NCBI GenBank assembly: GCA_017450535.1
Contig: JAFSTK010000094.1
Location: 1 to 43,607 of the forward strand
Source of the DNA: Treponema sp.
Lineage (GTDB): Bacteria > Spirochaetota > Spirochaetia > Treponematales > Treponemataceae
Direction of reading: 5' to 3'
DNA length: 43,607 bases
A model generated the notes under the pieces. That model did not search any database. It was given only the letters and a program-made list of their open reading frames with translations, and was not told where the DNA came from. Shown here piece by piece: positions 1 to 7,512 of the stretch; the first letter of the stretch is position 1, and each line of letters starts with the position of its first letter. Made by a program: the position numbers and the translations under genes.

Positions 1-56
1 AAGCCGCGAAAGCACGATTCGAACATCTGCAAAAGCTTGTCGAACTATACAAGTAA
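1..56 (+). CDS. nifJ: 3' end of pyruvate:ferredoxin (flavodoxin) oxidoreductase, partial
   Basis: Only the last 17 codons are inside the window, in the frame starting at base 3 and ending with TAA at 54-56. The peptide AKARFEHLQKLVELYK is identical to the C-terminus of the long nifJ fragment ending at 13463, which carries a recognisable thiamine-diphosphate domain, so the identification rests on that match. The enzyme oxidises pyruvate to acetyl-CoA with electron transfer to ferredoxin. Whether the gene is intact to the left cannot be seen. Its codons differ at many synonymous positions from the two other nifJ tails in this window. No terminator of its own follows within 50 bases; a second nifJ tail with a terminator begins near 109. 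Confidence 0.75.
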   Translation, partial: AAKARFEHLQKLVELYK

Positions 57-69
57 AGTTGCCTAATTG

Positions 70-113
70 CGAGTTTGCCGAAAGGCAAACTCGGTAAGTT
101 CGCGCAAGCGAAC
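70..113 (+). repeat. pair of perfect tetraloop hairpins
   Basis: Two back-to-back hairpins separate the first and second nifJ tails. CGAGTTTGCC (70-79) pairs with GGCAAACTCG (84-93) around a GAAA loop. GTTCGC (98-103) pairs with GCGAAC (108-113) around a GCAA loop. Both loops are GNRA tetraloops, which favours a role at RNA level. There is no T-run, so they do not look like intrinsic terminators. The first belongs to a GAGTTTGC stem family seen again at 22902 and 36811. Confidence 0.7.
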
Positions 114-180
114 GGCGAACGAGCAGGTGGCTAAGGCGCGGTTCGAACACTTGCAGAAGCTGGTGGAATTGTATAAGTAA
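109..180 (+). pseudogene. nifJ: nifJ 3'-terminal remnant (second copy)
   Basis: In frame to the TAA at 178-180 the codons read NEQVAKARFEHLQKLVELYK, matching the end of the nifJ fragment at 13463 except one residue (V for A). Nothing of nifJ is recognisable upstream of about base 109, so this is a remnant of roughly 20 codons. The protein sequence is conserved while many third positions differ from both other copies, so it is not a recent tandem duplication. It is followed by a nifJ-type terminator at 231-271 and then by the first ATPase/nuclease module. It may be the original nifJ 3' end displaced by insertion or recombination. Confidence 0.75.
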
Positions 181-230
181 GATGTTTGTCATTGGGCGAA
201 ATGCCCGATGATGACTGGTAATTGAGAAAC

Positions 231-271
231 CGCTTCCTGCGAGAAATATTCTTGTGGGGAGCGATTTTTTT
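231..271 (+). terminator. intrinsic terminator after the nifJ remnant
   Basis: An imperfect stem runs from CGCT at 231-234 to AGCG at 260-263, with inner pairing GAGAA/TTCTT, followed by a seven-T run at 265-271. The same element, with different stem bases, follows the long nifJ fragment at 13577-13619. This suggests a conserved nifJ terminator carried along with the 3' end. Confidence 0.7.
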
Positions 272-297
272 ATGTACTCTTTTATTTTTAGAAAAAA

Positions 298-337
298 TAT
301 AATAGAATGATTTCTAGTATTCGATTTGAAGGAAAAG
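298..337 (+). promoter_or_regulatory. -10 box and ribosome binding site of the first ATPase gene
   Basis: TATAAT lies at 298-303 and AAGGAAAAG at 329-337, six bases before the ATG at 343. The -35 region is poor. The stretch from about 272 to 342 is clearly homologous to 13618-13687 in front of the third ATPase gene, where TATAAT is at 13643-13648. Conservation between the two copies supports a real promoter and leader. Confidence 0.55.
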
Positions 338-342
338 TGTAG

Positions 343-1617
343 ATGTCAAGACTGCGCGTAAAGAATTTTGGACCAATAAAAGAAGGCTTCTCGGAAAATG
401 ACGGTTTTATGGAAATCACGCCAGTCACAGTGATTTGCGGTAATCAGGCGACAGGAAAAAGCACGATTGCGAAATTGTATTCAACATTGACTTGGTTGGA
501 AAAGTCTTTTGTAAAAACAGGTCTTGGCAAGAAAATCATACCAAATACCGATTTTATTTCTTTTTGTTCGCAACAAAGACTTCACGAATATTTTACGGAA
601 TCTACCGAAATCGAATATATTGGACATACATGCACCTTTTCTTTTAAGAATAATGCTTTTTCTCAAGAACTTGCAAAAGATTTTAATAATTCCTTGTTGA
701 GTTATAACCGTCCTAAGATTATGTATATTCCTGCTGAACGGAATTTACTAACCGTTGTTGATAATGCGGATAATATAGGAAATCTTCCTCTGATGCTTTC
801 TATTCTCTTGGAGGAATATAATAAAGCAAAAAAGCATTCGGAATCGGGTTTGTTTGACCTTCCCATCTCAAATGTAAAACTTCAGTATGACCGCCAGACC
901 CTTTCAACAAAAGTTTTGACAGAGAATGGTATCATCGATATTTTGAATTCTTCAAGCGGAATACAATCCGTTGCCCCCATTTCTTTAGTCGCAAGATTTT
1001 TGGCTGATGATGTTTCTGGCGATTTTCTGAGAAATATAAACCGCCTCAGTGTTAATGGACGAGAAGAAATAAAAGAATGGCTCAGGCAAGGCGATAGTCC
1101 ACTTGGTCGAGAAGTTACGCTCAGTTATTTTGAACAGCTATTATATGGACAGACTATTTCTGAGTCTATGAAAGAGAAACTGTCATTGCTTTTGCATTTC
1201 TTCTTCAACACTTGTTTCATCAACATCGTGGAAGAACCTGAACAAAATCTCTACCCCGAATCGCAAGGCAAGGTGCTGTTTGAACTTTTGGAGTGCATGA
1301 ACACCAACGAACACAATCAGCTGATGATAACCACGCACAGCCCATATATGCTTTCATACCTTACGCAAAGCGCAAAGGCGGCGGAATTGCTCAAAAAAGG
1401 CGTGCCGTCAGAGCGGATAGAAAAAAGTGTACCTGTAAAATCTGCGGTGGCGGGCGAAAAGATTTCGATTTATGAGACAAAAGAGGACGGCTCAATTGCC
1501 CTGCTCAAACCGTACGAAAATCTGCCGTCGGACGCGAATCTTCTGAACAAGGCTCTTGCGGACGGAAACGAGCGGTTTGCGGAGTTGCTGGACTTGGAGG
1601 AAGAATTTTGTCAGTAA
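343..1617 (+). CDS. AAA/ABC-type ATPase of a two-gene candidate defence module, copy 1
   Basis: This 424-residue protein has the layout of the AAA_15/AAA_21 (SMC/OLD-like) ATPases. Walker A is GNQATGKST at residues 33-41. A signature-like SSSGIQS lies near 203-209. Walker B is IVEEPEQNL with the catalytic glutamates at 297-298. A switch histidine is in TTHSPY near 330-335. No TOPRIM nuclease domain follows the ATPase, unlike OLD or GajA proteins; only about 90 residues remain. The next gene overlaps its end by 10 bases, so the two are translationally coupled. Two paralogues lie at 8064 and 13688; this copy is the most diverged. The role is inferred: ATP-dependent sensor partner of the downstream nuclease-like protein, probably in phage or plasmid defence. 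The exact system is not one I recognise. Confidence 0.85.
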   Translation: MSRLRVKNFGPIKEGFSENDGFMEITPVTVICGNQATGKSTIAKLYSTLTWLEKSFVKTGLGKKIIPNTDFISFCSQQRLHEYFTESTEIEYIGHTCTFSFKNNAFSQELAKDFNNSLLSYNRPKIMYIPAERNLLTVVDNADNIGNLPLMLSILLEEYNKAKKHSESGLFDLPISNVKLQYDRQTLSTKVLTENGIIDILNSSSGIQSVAPISLVARFLADDVSGDFLRNINRLSVNGREEIKEWLRQGDSPLGREVTLSYFEQLLYGQTISESMKEKLSLLLHFFFNTCFINIVEEPEQNLYPESQGKVLFELLECMNTNEHNQLMITTHSPYMLSYLTQSAKAAELLKKGVPSERIEKSVPVKSAVAGEKISIYETKEDGSIALLKPYENLPSDANLLNKALADGNERFAELLDLEEEFCQ

Positions 1618-2120
1618 ATTTCTTTGACTATGCAAAATTCGTTTCTCCTGTCAAAAAATTTGGAATCGTTGACCCCGATGATACGAACGGCAAATTTCCC
1701 ACAAAAATTGTGTATGATGACTCGGAAAAATGGAATGCTACGGTCATTTGCAATAATCGTGATGATTATCTGTTTGTTCCGATAGACAATAATGCGGAAA
1801 TTTCTTTAACACGAACTAATGACGAGGGCGAGGAAGAATCCGACAACCGTTGTGATGCCATGCTCGGCACAAAGCAGACGGTTTGCTTCATTGAATTGAA
1901 AAACGAGCGGGAAAATTGGCTTCCTCATGCGGTAAAACAATTGGAAAGCACAATTGCAGAGTTCGGAGAAAATATTGAAAAATTTAAATTTAAGAAAGCG
2001 TATGCGTGTAATTTGAAACACCCGAATTCAAGCCCGCTTTATAGTAATACCCAAACACAATTTTATAGAGCGCATAAAATTGTGTTACGGACAACGATCG
2101 AGATAGAGGAATTGAAATAA
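1608..2120 (+). CDS. small PD-(D/E)XK-like protein, partner of ATPase copy 1
   Basis: This 170-residue protein starts at TTG (1608), chosen because GGAGG at 1596-1600 sits seven bases upstream and the first residues align with the frame. It overlaps the ATPase stop. A nuclease-like core is visible: D83 in RCDAML, then E96-x-K98 in FIELK at the end of a beta strand, then Q111 in a helix. That spacing fits the PD-(D/E)XK endonuclease fold. The equivalent genes at 9308 and 14932 share CD-x-A-L, IELK and the helix Q but are shorter (153 aa). The longer N-terminus here carries an acidic stretch near residues 70-80. It probably acts with the ATPase. Nuclease activity is inferred from the motif only. 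Confidence 0.75.
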   Translation: MSVNFFDYAKFVSPVKKFGIVDPDDTNGKFPTKIVYDDSEKWNATVICNNRDDYLFVPIDNNAEISLTRTNDEGEEESDNRCDAMLGTKQTVCFIELKNERENWLPHAVKQLESTIAEFGENIEKFKFKKAYACNLKHPNSSPLYSNTQTQFYRAHKIVLRTTIEIEELK

Positions 2121-2163
2121 TTTTTCCTAATTTTTTTTCAAAAATTAAACATATTTAAATATA

Positions 2164-2179
2164 ATTAAACTTGTTTAAT
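2164..2179 (+). promoter_or_regulatory. palindrome in AT-rich intergenic region
   Basis: ATTAAAC (2164-2170) and GTTTAAT (2173-2179) form a perfect inverted repeat with a TT centre, in a very AT-rich stretch (2121-2200) upstream of a small ORF. It resembles an operator half-site pair, but no regulator can be assigned. Confidence 0.3.
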
Positions 2180-2260
2180 GTGTAGGGTGCTTGCCTTATT
2201 TGCTCAGAAGTGCTATCATTCTATCTCGATACTTCACACTAGTAATACACAGAGGTGGTT

Positions 2261-2521
2261 ATGTACTACAATTATGGAATAAACGGTTATGATTCTTGCG
2301 CACAGTTTAGGACTGCTGTTACAGGTGCGCATAAATTATACGAATTTGGTGACAGCCTGAACAGACTTGATGACAGAAATGCCGACAGTGTTTTTGAAGC
2401 TTTTTATCGAACGGCGGATTTGCTTGATTTTTGCGATACATTGCCGTACCAGCAAAACGCATGTATGCGCTCTATGGGCGTTGCCTTTTGTTTGCTTCGG
2501 TTTTGTGGAATTTGGTTGTAA
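2261..2521 (+). CDS. hypothetical 86-aa protein
   Basis: The ATG at 2261 is preceded by GAGGT at 2252-2256; a GTG at 2255 in the same frame is too close to this site. The predicted protein is tyrosine-, cysteine- and aspartate-rich at the start (YNYGINGYDSC) with a hydrophobic C-terminus ending in FCGIWL. I recognise no family. It converges with the DUF262-HNH gene ending at 2547 on the other strand. It could be a small effector, or a remnant of a longer gene whose 3' end has been replaced. Confidence 0.4.
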   Translation: MYYNYGINGYDSCAQFRTAVTGAHKLYEFGDSLNRLDDRNADSVFEAFYRTADLLDFCDTLPYQQNACMRSMGVAFCLLRFCGIWL

Positions 2522-2546
2522 GTAAAGGCATTTTTTTGCTATCTAA

Positions 2547-3716
2547 CTACCTGTTTCCTTTTGCCCTATTGTGCGTCTTGCACAGCAGCTCGCAGTTTGA
2601 AATATCCGTTGAGCCGCCTTTGCTCCATGCGGAAACATGGTCGGCGTCCATTTCGCTCAGTTTCCAGATTTTTGTTTTGTTCGCGTTGTCACAGACGGCG
2701 CAAATCGGGCAGTTTGAGATGCCTTTCTTCTCCGCATCGTTCGTCTGCTTCTGATACTTGGCGCGTTTTGTGCGCTCGTCAAACATTCTGATGTTCAGAA
2801 GCGATTTATCCGACTCGCCGCCAAGCACATACTCAAACACGCCCTTGTTGTTCGTCACAAAATCGTCTGCAAGCAGTTCCGTCACGCGCGCCCACACCTT
2901 GTCCGCGTTGTAGCCGTTTGCATGGTAGGTCTCGTAGATTCTGCCCCATTCAAGCCCGCGCATCTCGGAAACGGTGTCCTTGAAGGTCGCGTCAATCCAG
3001 TCAATCACCGTGTCAAAATAGGTTTTCAGTTCGCTGATGTCGCCGTCGTTGCGGTGAAGGCTCATATACTGTTCGATAGACTGCCCGTTGTGCGCGGCGA
3101 CCCATTCCAACGCCGTGTGCAGAAAATCCTGCCGATTCGCCGTGCCAGAGACATACGACGACCATTTCTGAATCATCGCATTGTTCGAGTTTGAAAACTG
3201 CTCCTTTGCCTTTGTGATGAATGTGCCTGAATAAATTGCGTTCAAAAGCTCCTGCTCGTTGAGCGGAATGCCCGCAATGTTAATCGTCTTGAACCATTCC
3301 TTGATTTCGCTTTCTTCGCCCTCGCAAATGTAGACAAGCAGTTTTGTTTGCAGAATTTTTTCCTGCATATCTTTTGGCATATTAAAAAGATAATGTTCCA
3401 TGCCATTAATTTTAACGGCGAATTTTCCTGTTACATAACGACCAATTGATGTAATCCGTTGTTGTCCGTCAAGAATTTCATATTTTCCGTTGGGTTGCTT
3501 ATTGAAATAAATGAGACCGAGTGGGTAGCCCTTCAAAACCGAATCAATAACGGCAACATCTTTTCTGCCGTCCGCGTACAGATAATTGCGCTGATATTCT
3601 GGCTGAATAATTAAATCGCCGTTTAAACCGTAAAGACCTTTGCCTTCAAGTTCGTTGTAGACAAATCCCTTGCAAATCTGCTCAATTGTAAAATCAGTGC
3701 GAAGTTCGGTGTGCAT
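2547..3716 (-). CDS. DUF262 (GmrS-like) protein with C-terminal HNH nuclease domain
   Basis: The 389-residue protein has an N-terminal DUF262 domain of the ParB/sulfiredoxin-like NTPase fold: QPEYQRNY near residues 38-45 and the hallmark DGQQRITS near 83-90. The C-terminal 60 residues form a zinc-HNH nuclease: CPIC...C, then DADHVSAW, then N-x-ELLC-x-x-HN. DUF262 combined with an HNH (DUF1524 or similar) is the plan of GmrSD and SspE restriction factors, which cut modified DNA using a nucleotide-powered sensor. Here the gene lies three bases downstream of an EcoRI-type methyltransferase on the same strand, with AAGGAG spanning the methyltransferase stop, so the two form an operon. It could be the restriction partner of that methylase or a modification-dependent nuclease. 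Confidence 0.85.
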   Translation of the reverse strand: MHTELRTDFTIEQICKGFVYNELEGKGLYGLNGDLIIQPEYQRNYLYADGRKDVAVIDSVLKGYPLGLIYFNKQPNGKYEILDGQQRITSIGRYVTGKFAVKINGMEHYLFNMPKDMQEKILQTKLLVYICEGEESEIKEWFKTINIAGIPLNEQELLNAIYSGTFITKAKEQFSNSNNAMIQKWSSYVSGTANRQDFLHTALEWVAAHNGQSIEQYMSLHRNDGDISELKTYFDTVIDWIDATFKDTVSEMRGLEWGRIYETYHANGYNADKVWARVTELLADDFVTNNKGVFEYVLGGESDKSLLNIRMFDERTKRAKYQKQTNDAEKKGISNCPICAVCDNANKTKIWKLSEMDADHVSAWSKGGSTDISNCELLCKTHNRAKGNR

Positions 3717-3719
3717 TAG

Positions 3720-4823
3720 TTAGTCTCCTTTTTTTCGAATGAGAATTCTAAAATATTGCGGCTTGCCATCAATACTTGTTAGATGTTTATGATTTTGGAT
3801 AGCCCAATCGTTTTTCTTATGGACATCAAGAATTGTATATCGATTAAGACCATCAATGATTTCAAATTGGTTAGGGCAGTATTTATCCAAAAAAGTTATA
3901 GGTACTCCCATTACATCTGTATAATCAGACGGAATTGCATCTGTAAAAGGCACATTTATGGCATCAATAAAATCAAATTTTTTATACCCTATACCCTTTA
4001 TTTCCTTATGTTTTGAATATTTGAGATTCTCATTTTCTGTCATTAAAGATAATGGCTGATGACGACGACCGTGCTCAATATTTGTAAACCAACAGACTCC
4101 AGGAACTCTATTTACTTTAACTCCATTTTGTTCTTTTTCAAATTTATAAGAAGATGCATAAATAAAACTCTCGGGAACTCTAAAATACATTCCTGTGTTA
4201 AAATTCGTTGCTCCGAGCCACAGTTTGTTTTCCTTAATTAAGGGGAATATTTCCTTATATGAAAGCGCGTTTATATTTCCAATGACTGAAAAATTCTTTT
4301 TGCTTTCTAACAACCATGCCATAAATTCACGAAACAGAGAAAATGGCGGATTTGTGATGATAAAATCAGCTTCATCACGCAATCGTTTTACTTCGTTACT
4401 TCTAAAATCTCCGTCACCGTCAAGATAATCCCATTTCAAATCATCAAAATTGATTTTTCCGTCTTTGTTTTCATCTTCTGTGAGAGTAAAAATTTTGCCT
4501 TTGCGTCTCGTCTTTGCCACATCAAATCGCGGGTCTACAGATTCGAATAATGTTGGTTGATAATCTATTTCCTTTGGCTTTGAATCAGCGGCATACGAAG
4601 TTGAAATGAGTTTCTTTAATCCAAGTGTCTCAAAATTGTGAGCAAAGAATTTTGTAAAATTGCTCCATTCGGGGTCGTCACAGGGAAGTAGAACTGTTTT
4701 GTTCCTAAAAACATTTGCGTCATATTCAAGATACGCATTTATTTCTTTTTGAATATCTTGAAATTGCGTATAAAACTCGTCGTTTTTAGCGGCATCTGCT
4801 CGTCTTAGATTTTCATTTGTCAT
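3720..4823 (-). CDS. EcoRI-family adenine-specific DNA methyltransferase
   Basis: The protein matches the EcoRI methylase family. Near the N-terminus is AKNDEFYTQ. Next comes the CDDP segment with SNF, FF and NF residues and LGLKKLISTSY. The catalytic motif IV is NPPF within DFIITNPPFSLF. This family methylates the N6 position of adenine. In-frame ATGs exist at 4868, 4847 and 4823. I prefer 4823 (MTNENLRRADAAKNDEF), because families of this type start shortly before NDEFYTQ and a perfect inverted repeat occupies 4836-4871. With that start the protein has 367 residues. It heads an operon with the DUF262-HNH gene and is divergent from an XRE regulator at 4943, an arrangement typical of restriction-modification loci with a controller. 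Confidence 0.85.
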   Translation of the reverse strand: MTNENLRRADAAKNDEFYTQFQDIQKEINAYLEYDANVFRNKTVLLPCDDPEWSNFTKFFAHNFETLGLKKLISTSYAADSKPKEIDYQPTLFESVDPRFDVAKTRRKGKIFTLTEDENKDGKINFDDLKWDYLDGDGDFRSNEVKRLRDEADFIITNPPFSLFREFMAWLLESKKNFSVIGNINALSYKEIFPLIKENKLWLGATNFNTGMYFRVPESFIYASSYKFEKEQNGVKVNRVPGVCWFTNIEHGRRHQPLSLMTENENLKYSKHKEIKGIGYKKFDFIDAINVPFTDAIPSDYTDVMGVPITFLDKYCPNQFEIIDGLNRYTILDVHKKNDWAIQNHKHLTSIDGKPQYFRILIRKKGD

Positions 4824-4835
4824 CTTTTGCCTTGT

Positions 4836-4871
4836 GATTTGGTTCATCTTTTTACAAAAATGAACCAAATC
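4836..4871 (-). promoter_or_regulatory. perfect 12-bp inverted repeat at the methyltransferase start
   Basis: GATTTGGTTCAT (4836-4847) and ATGAACCAAATC (4860-4871) are perfect inverted repeats with a 12-base spacer. They cover two alternative upstream ATGs of the methyltransferase gene and lie about 70 bases from the divergent XRE regulator gene. It could be the operator through which the regulator controls methylase expression, or an mRNA hairpin controlling its translation. Confidence 0.55.
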
Positions 4872-4942
4872 ATCTTTCTAATTGTAATGAATTCAATCAT
4901 TTATGCAAAGATTAAAATGATACTTTTCACCAATCTTTTATT

Positions 4943-5296
4943 ATGGGATTTTGGGAAAATGTAGATTCAGAATTGAAATATCAAGGCAAGTCTCGCAAAG
5001 AATTAGCGCAAGCATTTGGCTTTGACCCCACCACGATAAGCAAAGGCATTTCCAACAACAGTGTTCCTCTCGCAGATATGGCGCTAAAAATTGCGGATTA
5101 TCTTGATGTTTCGTTGGAGTATCTTTTAGGCTTGCCCGAAAAATCAAAGGCGACCGATGACAAAGCGAATTTGGAAAAATCCCAAGCACTGCATTTTTAT
5201 CACAAATACCATGACTTGATTGAGAAATGCGAAGAACTTTCTTCGGATAAGATTAAACTGCTTTCTGATGTTGCGGGAAATTTTGAGAAATTTTAG
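4943..5296 (+). CDS. XRE-family HTH regulator, likely restriction-modification controller
   Basis: The 117-residue protein has an N-terminal helix-turn-helix at about residues 17-36 (RKELAQAFGFDPTTISKGIS), followed by the usual XRE continuation with ALKIADYLDVSLEYLLGLP, and a C-terminal helical tail ending in GNFEKF. It is divergent from the methyltransferase/DUF262-HNH operon and shares the upstream region with it. Short XRE proteins in this position often act as controller (C) proteins that time methylase and nuclease expression. That function is inferred from position; the C-terminal tail is longer than in typical C proteins. Confidence 0.8.
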   Translation: MGFWENVDSELKYQGKSRKELAQAFGFDPTTISKGISNNSVPLADMALKIADYLDVSLEYLLGLPEKSKATDDKANLEKSQALHFYHKYHDLIEKCEELSSDKIKLLSDVAGNFEKF

Positions 5297-5305
5297 ACTA
5301 AAAAT

Positions 5306-5334
5306 TTGCCGTTTTAAGAAAAATTTGTTATATT
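5306..5334 (+). promoter_or_regulatory. sigma-70 promoter for the DUF4145-like gene pair
   Basis: TTGCCG at 5306-5311 and TATATT at 5329-5334 are separated by exactly 17 bases and lie 28 bases upstream of the ATG at 5363. Confidence 0.5.
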
Positions 5335-5362
5335 AAAATTATATAGGTATTAGAAATAAACT

Positions 5363-6091
5363 ATGACGGTTTTGGAGTTTTCGGAAAAATTTGATGTCTT
5401 AAATAAAAAAGAATTTGAAAAAGCCCAATTGTTGTGTTACTTCCTTTATAAAGAAAAGGGAATTAGTATTTTCAATAGTAAGACAATCGAACACTTGTTT
5501 TTAGATTTTGGTTTTTCTCAGCCTAATTATGCAAGGCTAAAAACAAAACTACTTGGAGAAAAAATATTTACAACTTCAAATTCTGATAAAACTTCTTTAG
5601 AATTTGTTCGTAAGAATCTTGAATTGTTAGAAAGAGAATATGGTAATTTGTGGAAAAATACAAAAGTTTTAATATCAGACAGTGAGTATTTACCTGAGGA
5701 AAAGTTTTGTAATAAACGCTCTTATTTAACAACATTAGTAAAAGAAATTAATTGTTCGTACAAAAATGCCTGTTATGACGCGTGCTTTGTTTTGATGCGA
5801 CGGCTTTTTGAAATTATGCTGATTCATGCATACGAAAAACTTTCTATTCAAGATGCAATAAAGAAAGATGGTAACTATATAATGTTGGAAGGAATCGTTT
5901 CTGATGCAAAGGCGAATGATACACTTGCTTTATCACGGAATACTAGGGCAGATTTAGATAAGTTTCGAGAATTAGGAAATTATTCTGCGCATAGTATTAC
6001 TTTTTTAGCATCGGTTAAAGATATTGATGATATTCAGTTGCATTATCGGGCTATGCTAGAAGAATTATATACTAAAGCTGGAATCGTATAA
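5363..6091 (+). CDS. DUF4145-like helical protein
   Basis: The 242-residue protein is not confidently assigned. Its N-terminal third is helical. The C-terminal half (from about residue 130) resembles DUF4145: ACYDACFVLMRRLFEIMLIHAYE followed by a second helix with a FRELGNYSAH turn, the pattern this family uses in a four-helix unit. DUF4145 domains often occur in restriction and other defence loci, where they are thought to mediate protein contacts. It has its own promoter, and a second gene starts 15 bases after its stop with a strong ribosome binding site, so the two probably work together. The gene is AT-rich like the ATPase modules. Confidence 0.65.
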   Translation: MTVLEFSEKFDVLNKKEFEKAQLLCYFLYKEKGISIFNSKTIEHLFLDFGFSQPNYARLKTKLLGEKIFTTSNSDKTSLEFVRKNLELLEREYGNLWKNTKVLISDSEYLPEEKFCNKRSYLTTLVKEINCSYKNACYDACFVLMRRLFEIMLIHAYEKLSIQDAIKKDGNYIMLEGIVSDAKANDTLALSRNTRADLDKFRELGNYSAHSITFLASVKDIDDIQLHYRAMLEELYTKAGIV

Positions 6092-6106
6092 TTTTTGGAG
6101 GTATAT

Positions 6107-6673
6107 ATGTCTAATAAGTATTCAGTGAAAATTGGTCAAGTTGAAATTGCCCTTGAAGGTGATGCGGATTATATTGCTGCTGAGAGGGATTTTGTATTTG
6201 AGAAAATACTTTCCCCTGCATTAAAAGTTTTGGAGACTCCCGTTTCAAATTATAACACTGAGACAACATCGAACACATTATTACCACAATCTGAAGTAGA
6301 TAAGTCAGCGGTGCTTTCAGATATGAGTATAAATGAATTTCTAAAAGAAAAATCTCCGCAAACCTTAATAGATAAGGCTGTATGTCTTATTTATTTTTAT
6401 GAAAAAGGTGGAAGAGAAACTGTAACTGGGGCAGAACTAAAAAAGGATTTCGTGCAAGCAAAAGAACAGGCTCCTTCTAATCCTTCGGCAGTTTTGGCTG
6501 AGCTTGTAAAAAAATCTTATCTTATGGCAGCAACGGAGACAGGACAGAAAGGTGCATATAAATTAACTAATACGGGTATTTCATATGTAGAAAGTTTTGT
6601 TGCAGTATCAAATGTTTCTCGAAAGCCTCAAAAAAAATCTAAGAAAAAGAGGACTGAGAAGGTTTCTGATTAA
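6107..6673 (+). CDS. unknown protein with basic C-terminal tail, partner of the DUF4145-like gene
   Basis: The ATG at 6107 is chosen because GGAGG at 6097-6101 lies five bases upstream; an in-frame TTG at 6095 overlaps that site. The 188-residue protein begins with a short beta-type segment (YSVKIGQVEIALEG). A low-complexity linker rich in T, N and S follows near residues 45-65. The next domain (about 70-165) could be a winged helix, with helices and ending in KGAYKLTNTGISYVESF. The tail is strongly basic (KPQKKSKKKRTEK), suggesting nucleic-acid binding. No family is recognised. It forms an operon with the preceding gene and is followed 24 bases later by the first structured repeat. Confidence 0.65.
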   Translation: MSNKYSVKIGQVEIALEGDADYIAAERDFVFEKILSPALKVLETPVSNYNTETTSNTLLPQSEVDKSAVLSDMSINEFLKEKSPQTLIDKAVCLIYFYEKGGRETVTGAELKKDFVQAKEQAPSNPSAVLAELVKKSYLMAATETGQKGAYKLTNTGISYVESFVAVSNVSRKPQKKSKKKRTEKVSD

Positions 6674-6696
6674 TAAATAATACAGAATAGAAAACT

Positions 6697-6811
6697 TGCG
6701 TTAAGGATTGTAGGGGGCGGCGAAGCCGTTGCCGTAGGCAATGAAGCGCGAGAGCGCGGAACCCCGAAAAGCCTGACCCGAAGGGAGCAAAGCGACCGTA
6801 GGGGAACGCCC
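6697..6811 (+). repeat. multi-hairpin repeat, copy R1
   Basis: First copy of a family also found at 12210, 15575 and, diverged, 17957, always on this strand. It starts TGCGTTAAGGATTGTAGGGG and ends GGGGAACGCCC. The ends pair (GCGTT with AACGC), a GGGG/CCCC stem closes the first half, and inside are hairpins TTGCC-GTA-GGCAA and GCGC-GAGA-GCGC. This copy has an extra insertion near its right end and is followed by a further small hairpin, GGCGTT/AACGCC (6821-6837). It separates the DUF4145-like pair from the toxin-like gene. Confidence 0.85.
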
Positions 6812-6849
6812 ATTGTTGTTGGCGTTATTTGAACGCCCTAAAAATTCCC

Positions 6850-6878
6850 TTGACTTTTTCCCCTTGCCACCGTATATT
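6850..6878 (+). promoter_or_regulatory. promoter-like sequence without a downstream sense gene
   Basis: TTGACT at 6850-6855 and TATATT at 6873-6878 with a 17-base spacer make a good sigma-70 promoter on the plus strand. The only gene downstream is on the opposite strand and ends at 6883. It is either an orphan promoter left by rearrangement or the source of an antisense transcript over the toxin-like gene. Confidence 0.35.
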
Positions 6879-6882
6879 TACA

Positions 6883-7512
6883 TTAGTGCTGGGGCGAGTA
6901 TTCTGCCGACGCATTGCCATGGGTTGCATTGTTATGTGCAGCCCTTATTTTTTGCATGTCGAATGTCTTAAAACTTTGCGAGTCTTCAATCCAAATAGCA
7001 AGCAATCCGTTTGTATGGCTTTTTGTATAACTTTCGACGGCTTTTTCTAAAGGAACTTCGCGCAAGATTCCCTTTATTTTTACGGTGTATGTTCTTTCAG
7101 TCTCTAGGTGCACGACAATGCCCATACAGTGTTGCTTATCCATACCTTTTTGGTAGTTTTGTTTTATCGCACTGTTTCCCTGTCCGACCATTTTAAAATC
7201 CATGGGAATATCATTTACAAGCGCATCGATTTTGCTTCCACCGTTACTTGTTTCTTTGATGAGATAGACGGTTAGCCCGAATGATGCGAGTATTGTTGCC
7301 ATGTACTTTTCTTTTTTATATGCATCATTATGAATGCGGTTAGGATGCTCGTAAAATTCTGCGATATAGGTGTGGTGTCCGTTGTTTGTCGTGTAAGTAA
7401 CTTTTTTACAGCCTGTTTTTGCACTTTCAATCCATGCTTTTTCCGTGTCGGAAAGTTTTTCACGGTATTTTCTGAGAAGTTCAACAAATTTCGAAAGACC
7501 GGTTACGGACAT
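6883..7512 (-). CDS. orphan toxin-like PD-(D/E)XK nuclease-domain protein
   Basis: Counting from an in-frame TTG at 7518 the ORF has 211 residues; the ATG at 7512 is the more likely start (209 residues). The middle carries HPNRIHNDAYKKEKYMAT, a hydrophobic strand (GLTVYLI), then SKIDALVNDIPMDFKMV. A helix glutamate (E70 from the TTG), D98 and D107-x-K109 have the order expected of a PD-(D/E)XK core. The whole stretch resembles nuclease domains found at the C-terminus of contact-dependent inhibition and phage head-linked polymorphic toxins. Here the domain stands almost alone, with no secretion module and no obvious immunity gene next to it. It lies between repeat R1 and a truncated gatB. The function is inferred from the motif pattern. 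Confidence 0.65.
   Translation of the reverse strand: MSVTGLSKFVELLRKYREKLSDTEKAWIESAKTGCKKVTYTTNNGHHTYIAEFYEHPNRIHNDAYKKEKYMATILASFGLTVYLIKETSNGGSKIDALVNDIPMDFKMVGQGNSAIKQNYQKGMDKQHCMGIVVHLETERTYTVKIKGILREVPLEKAVESYTKSHTNGLLAIWIEDSQSFKTFDMQKIRAAHNNATHGNASAEYSPQH

Noticed and set aside
343-1617. OLD-family or Gabija GajA nuclease
   Set aside because: After the switch histidine only about 90 residues remain and no TOPRIM motif is seen, so the ATPase is stand-alone.
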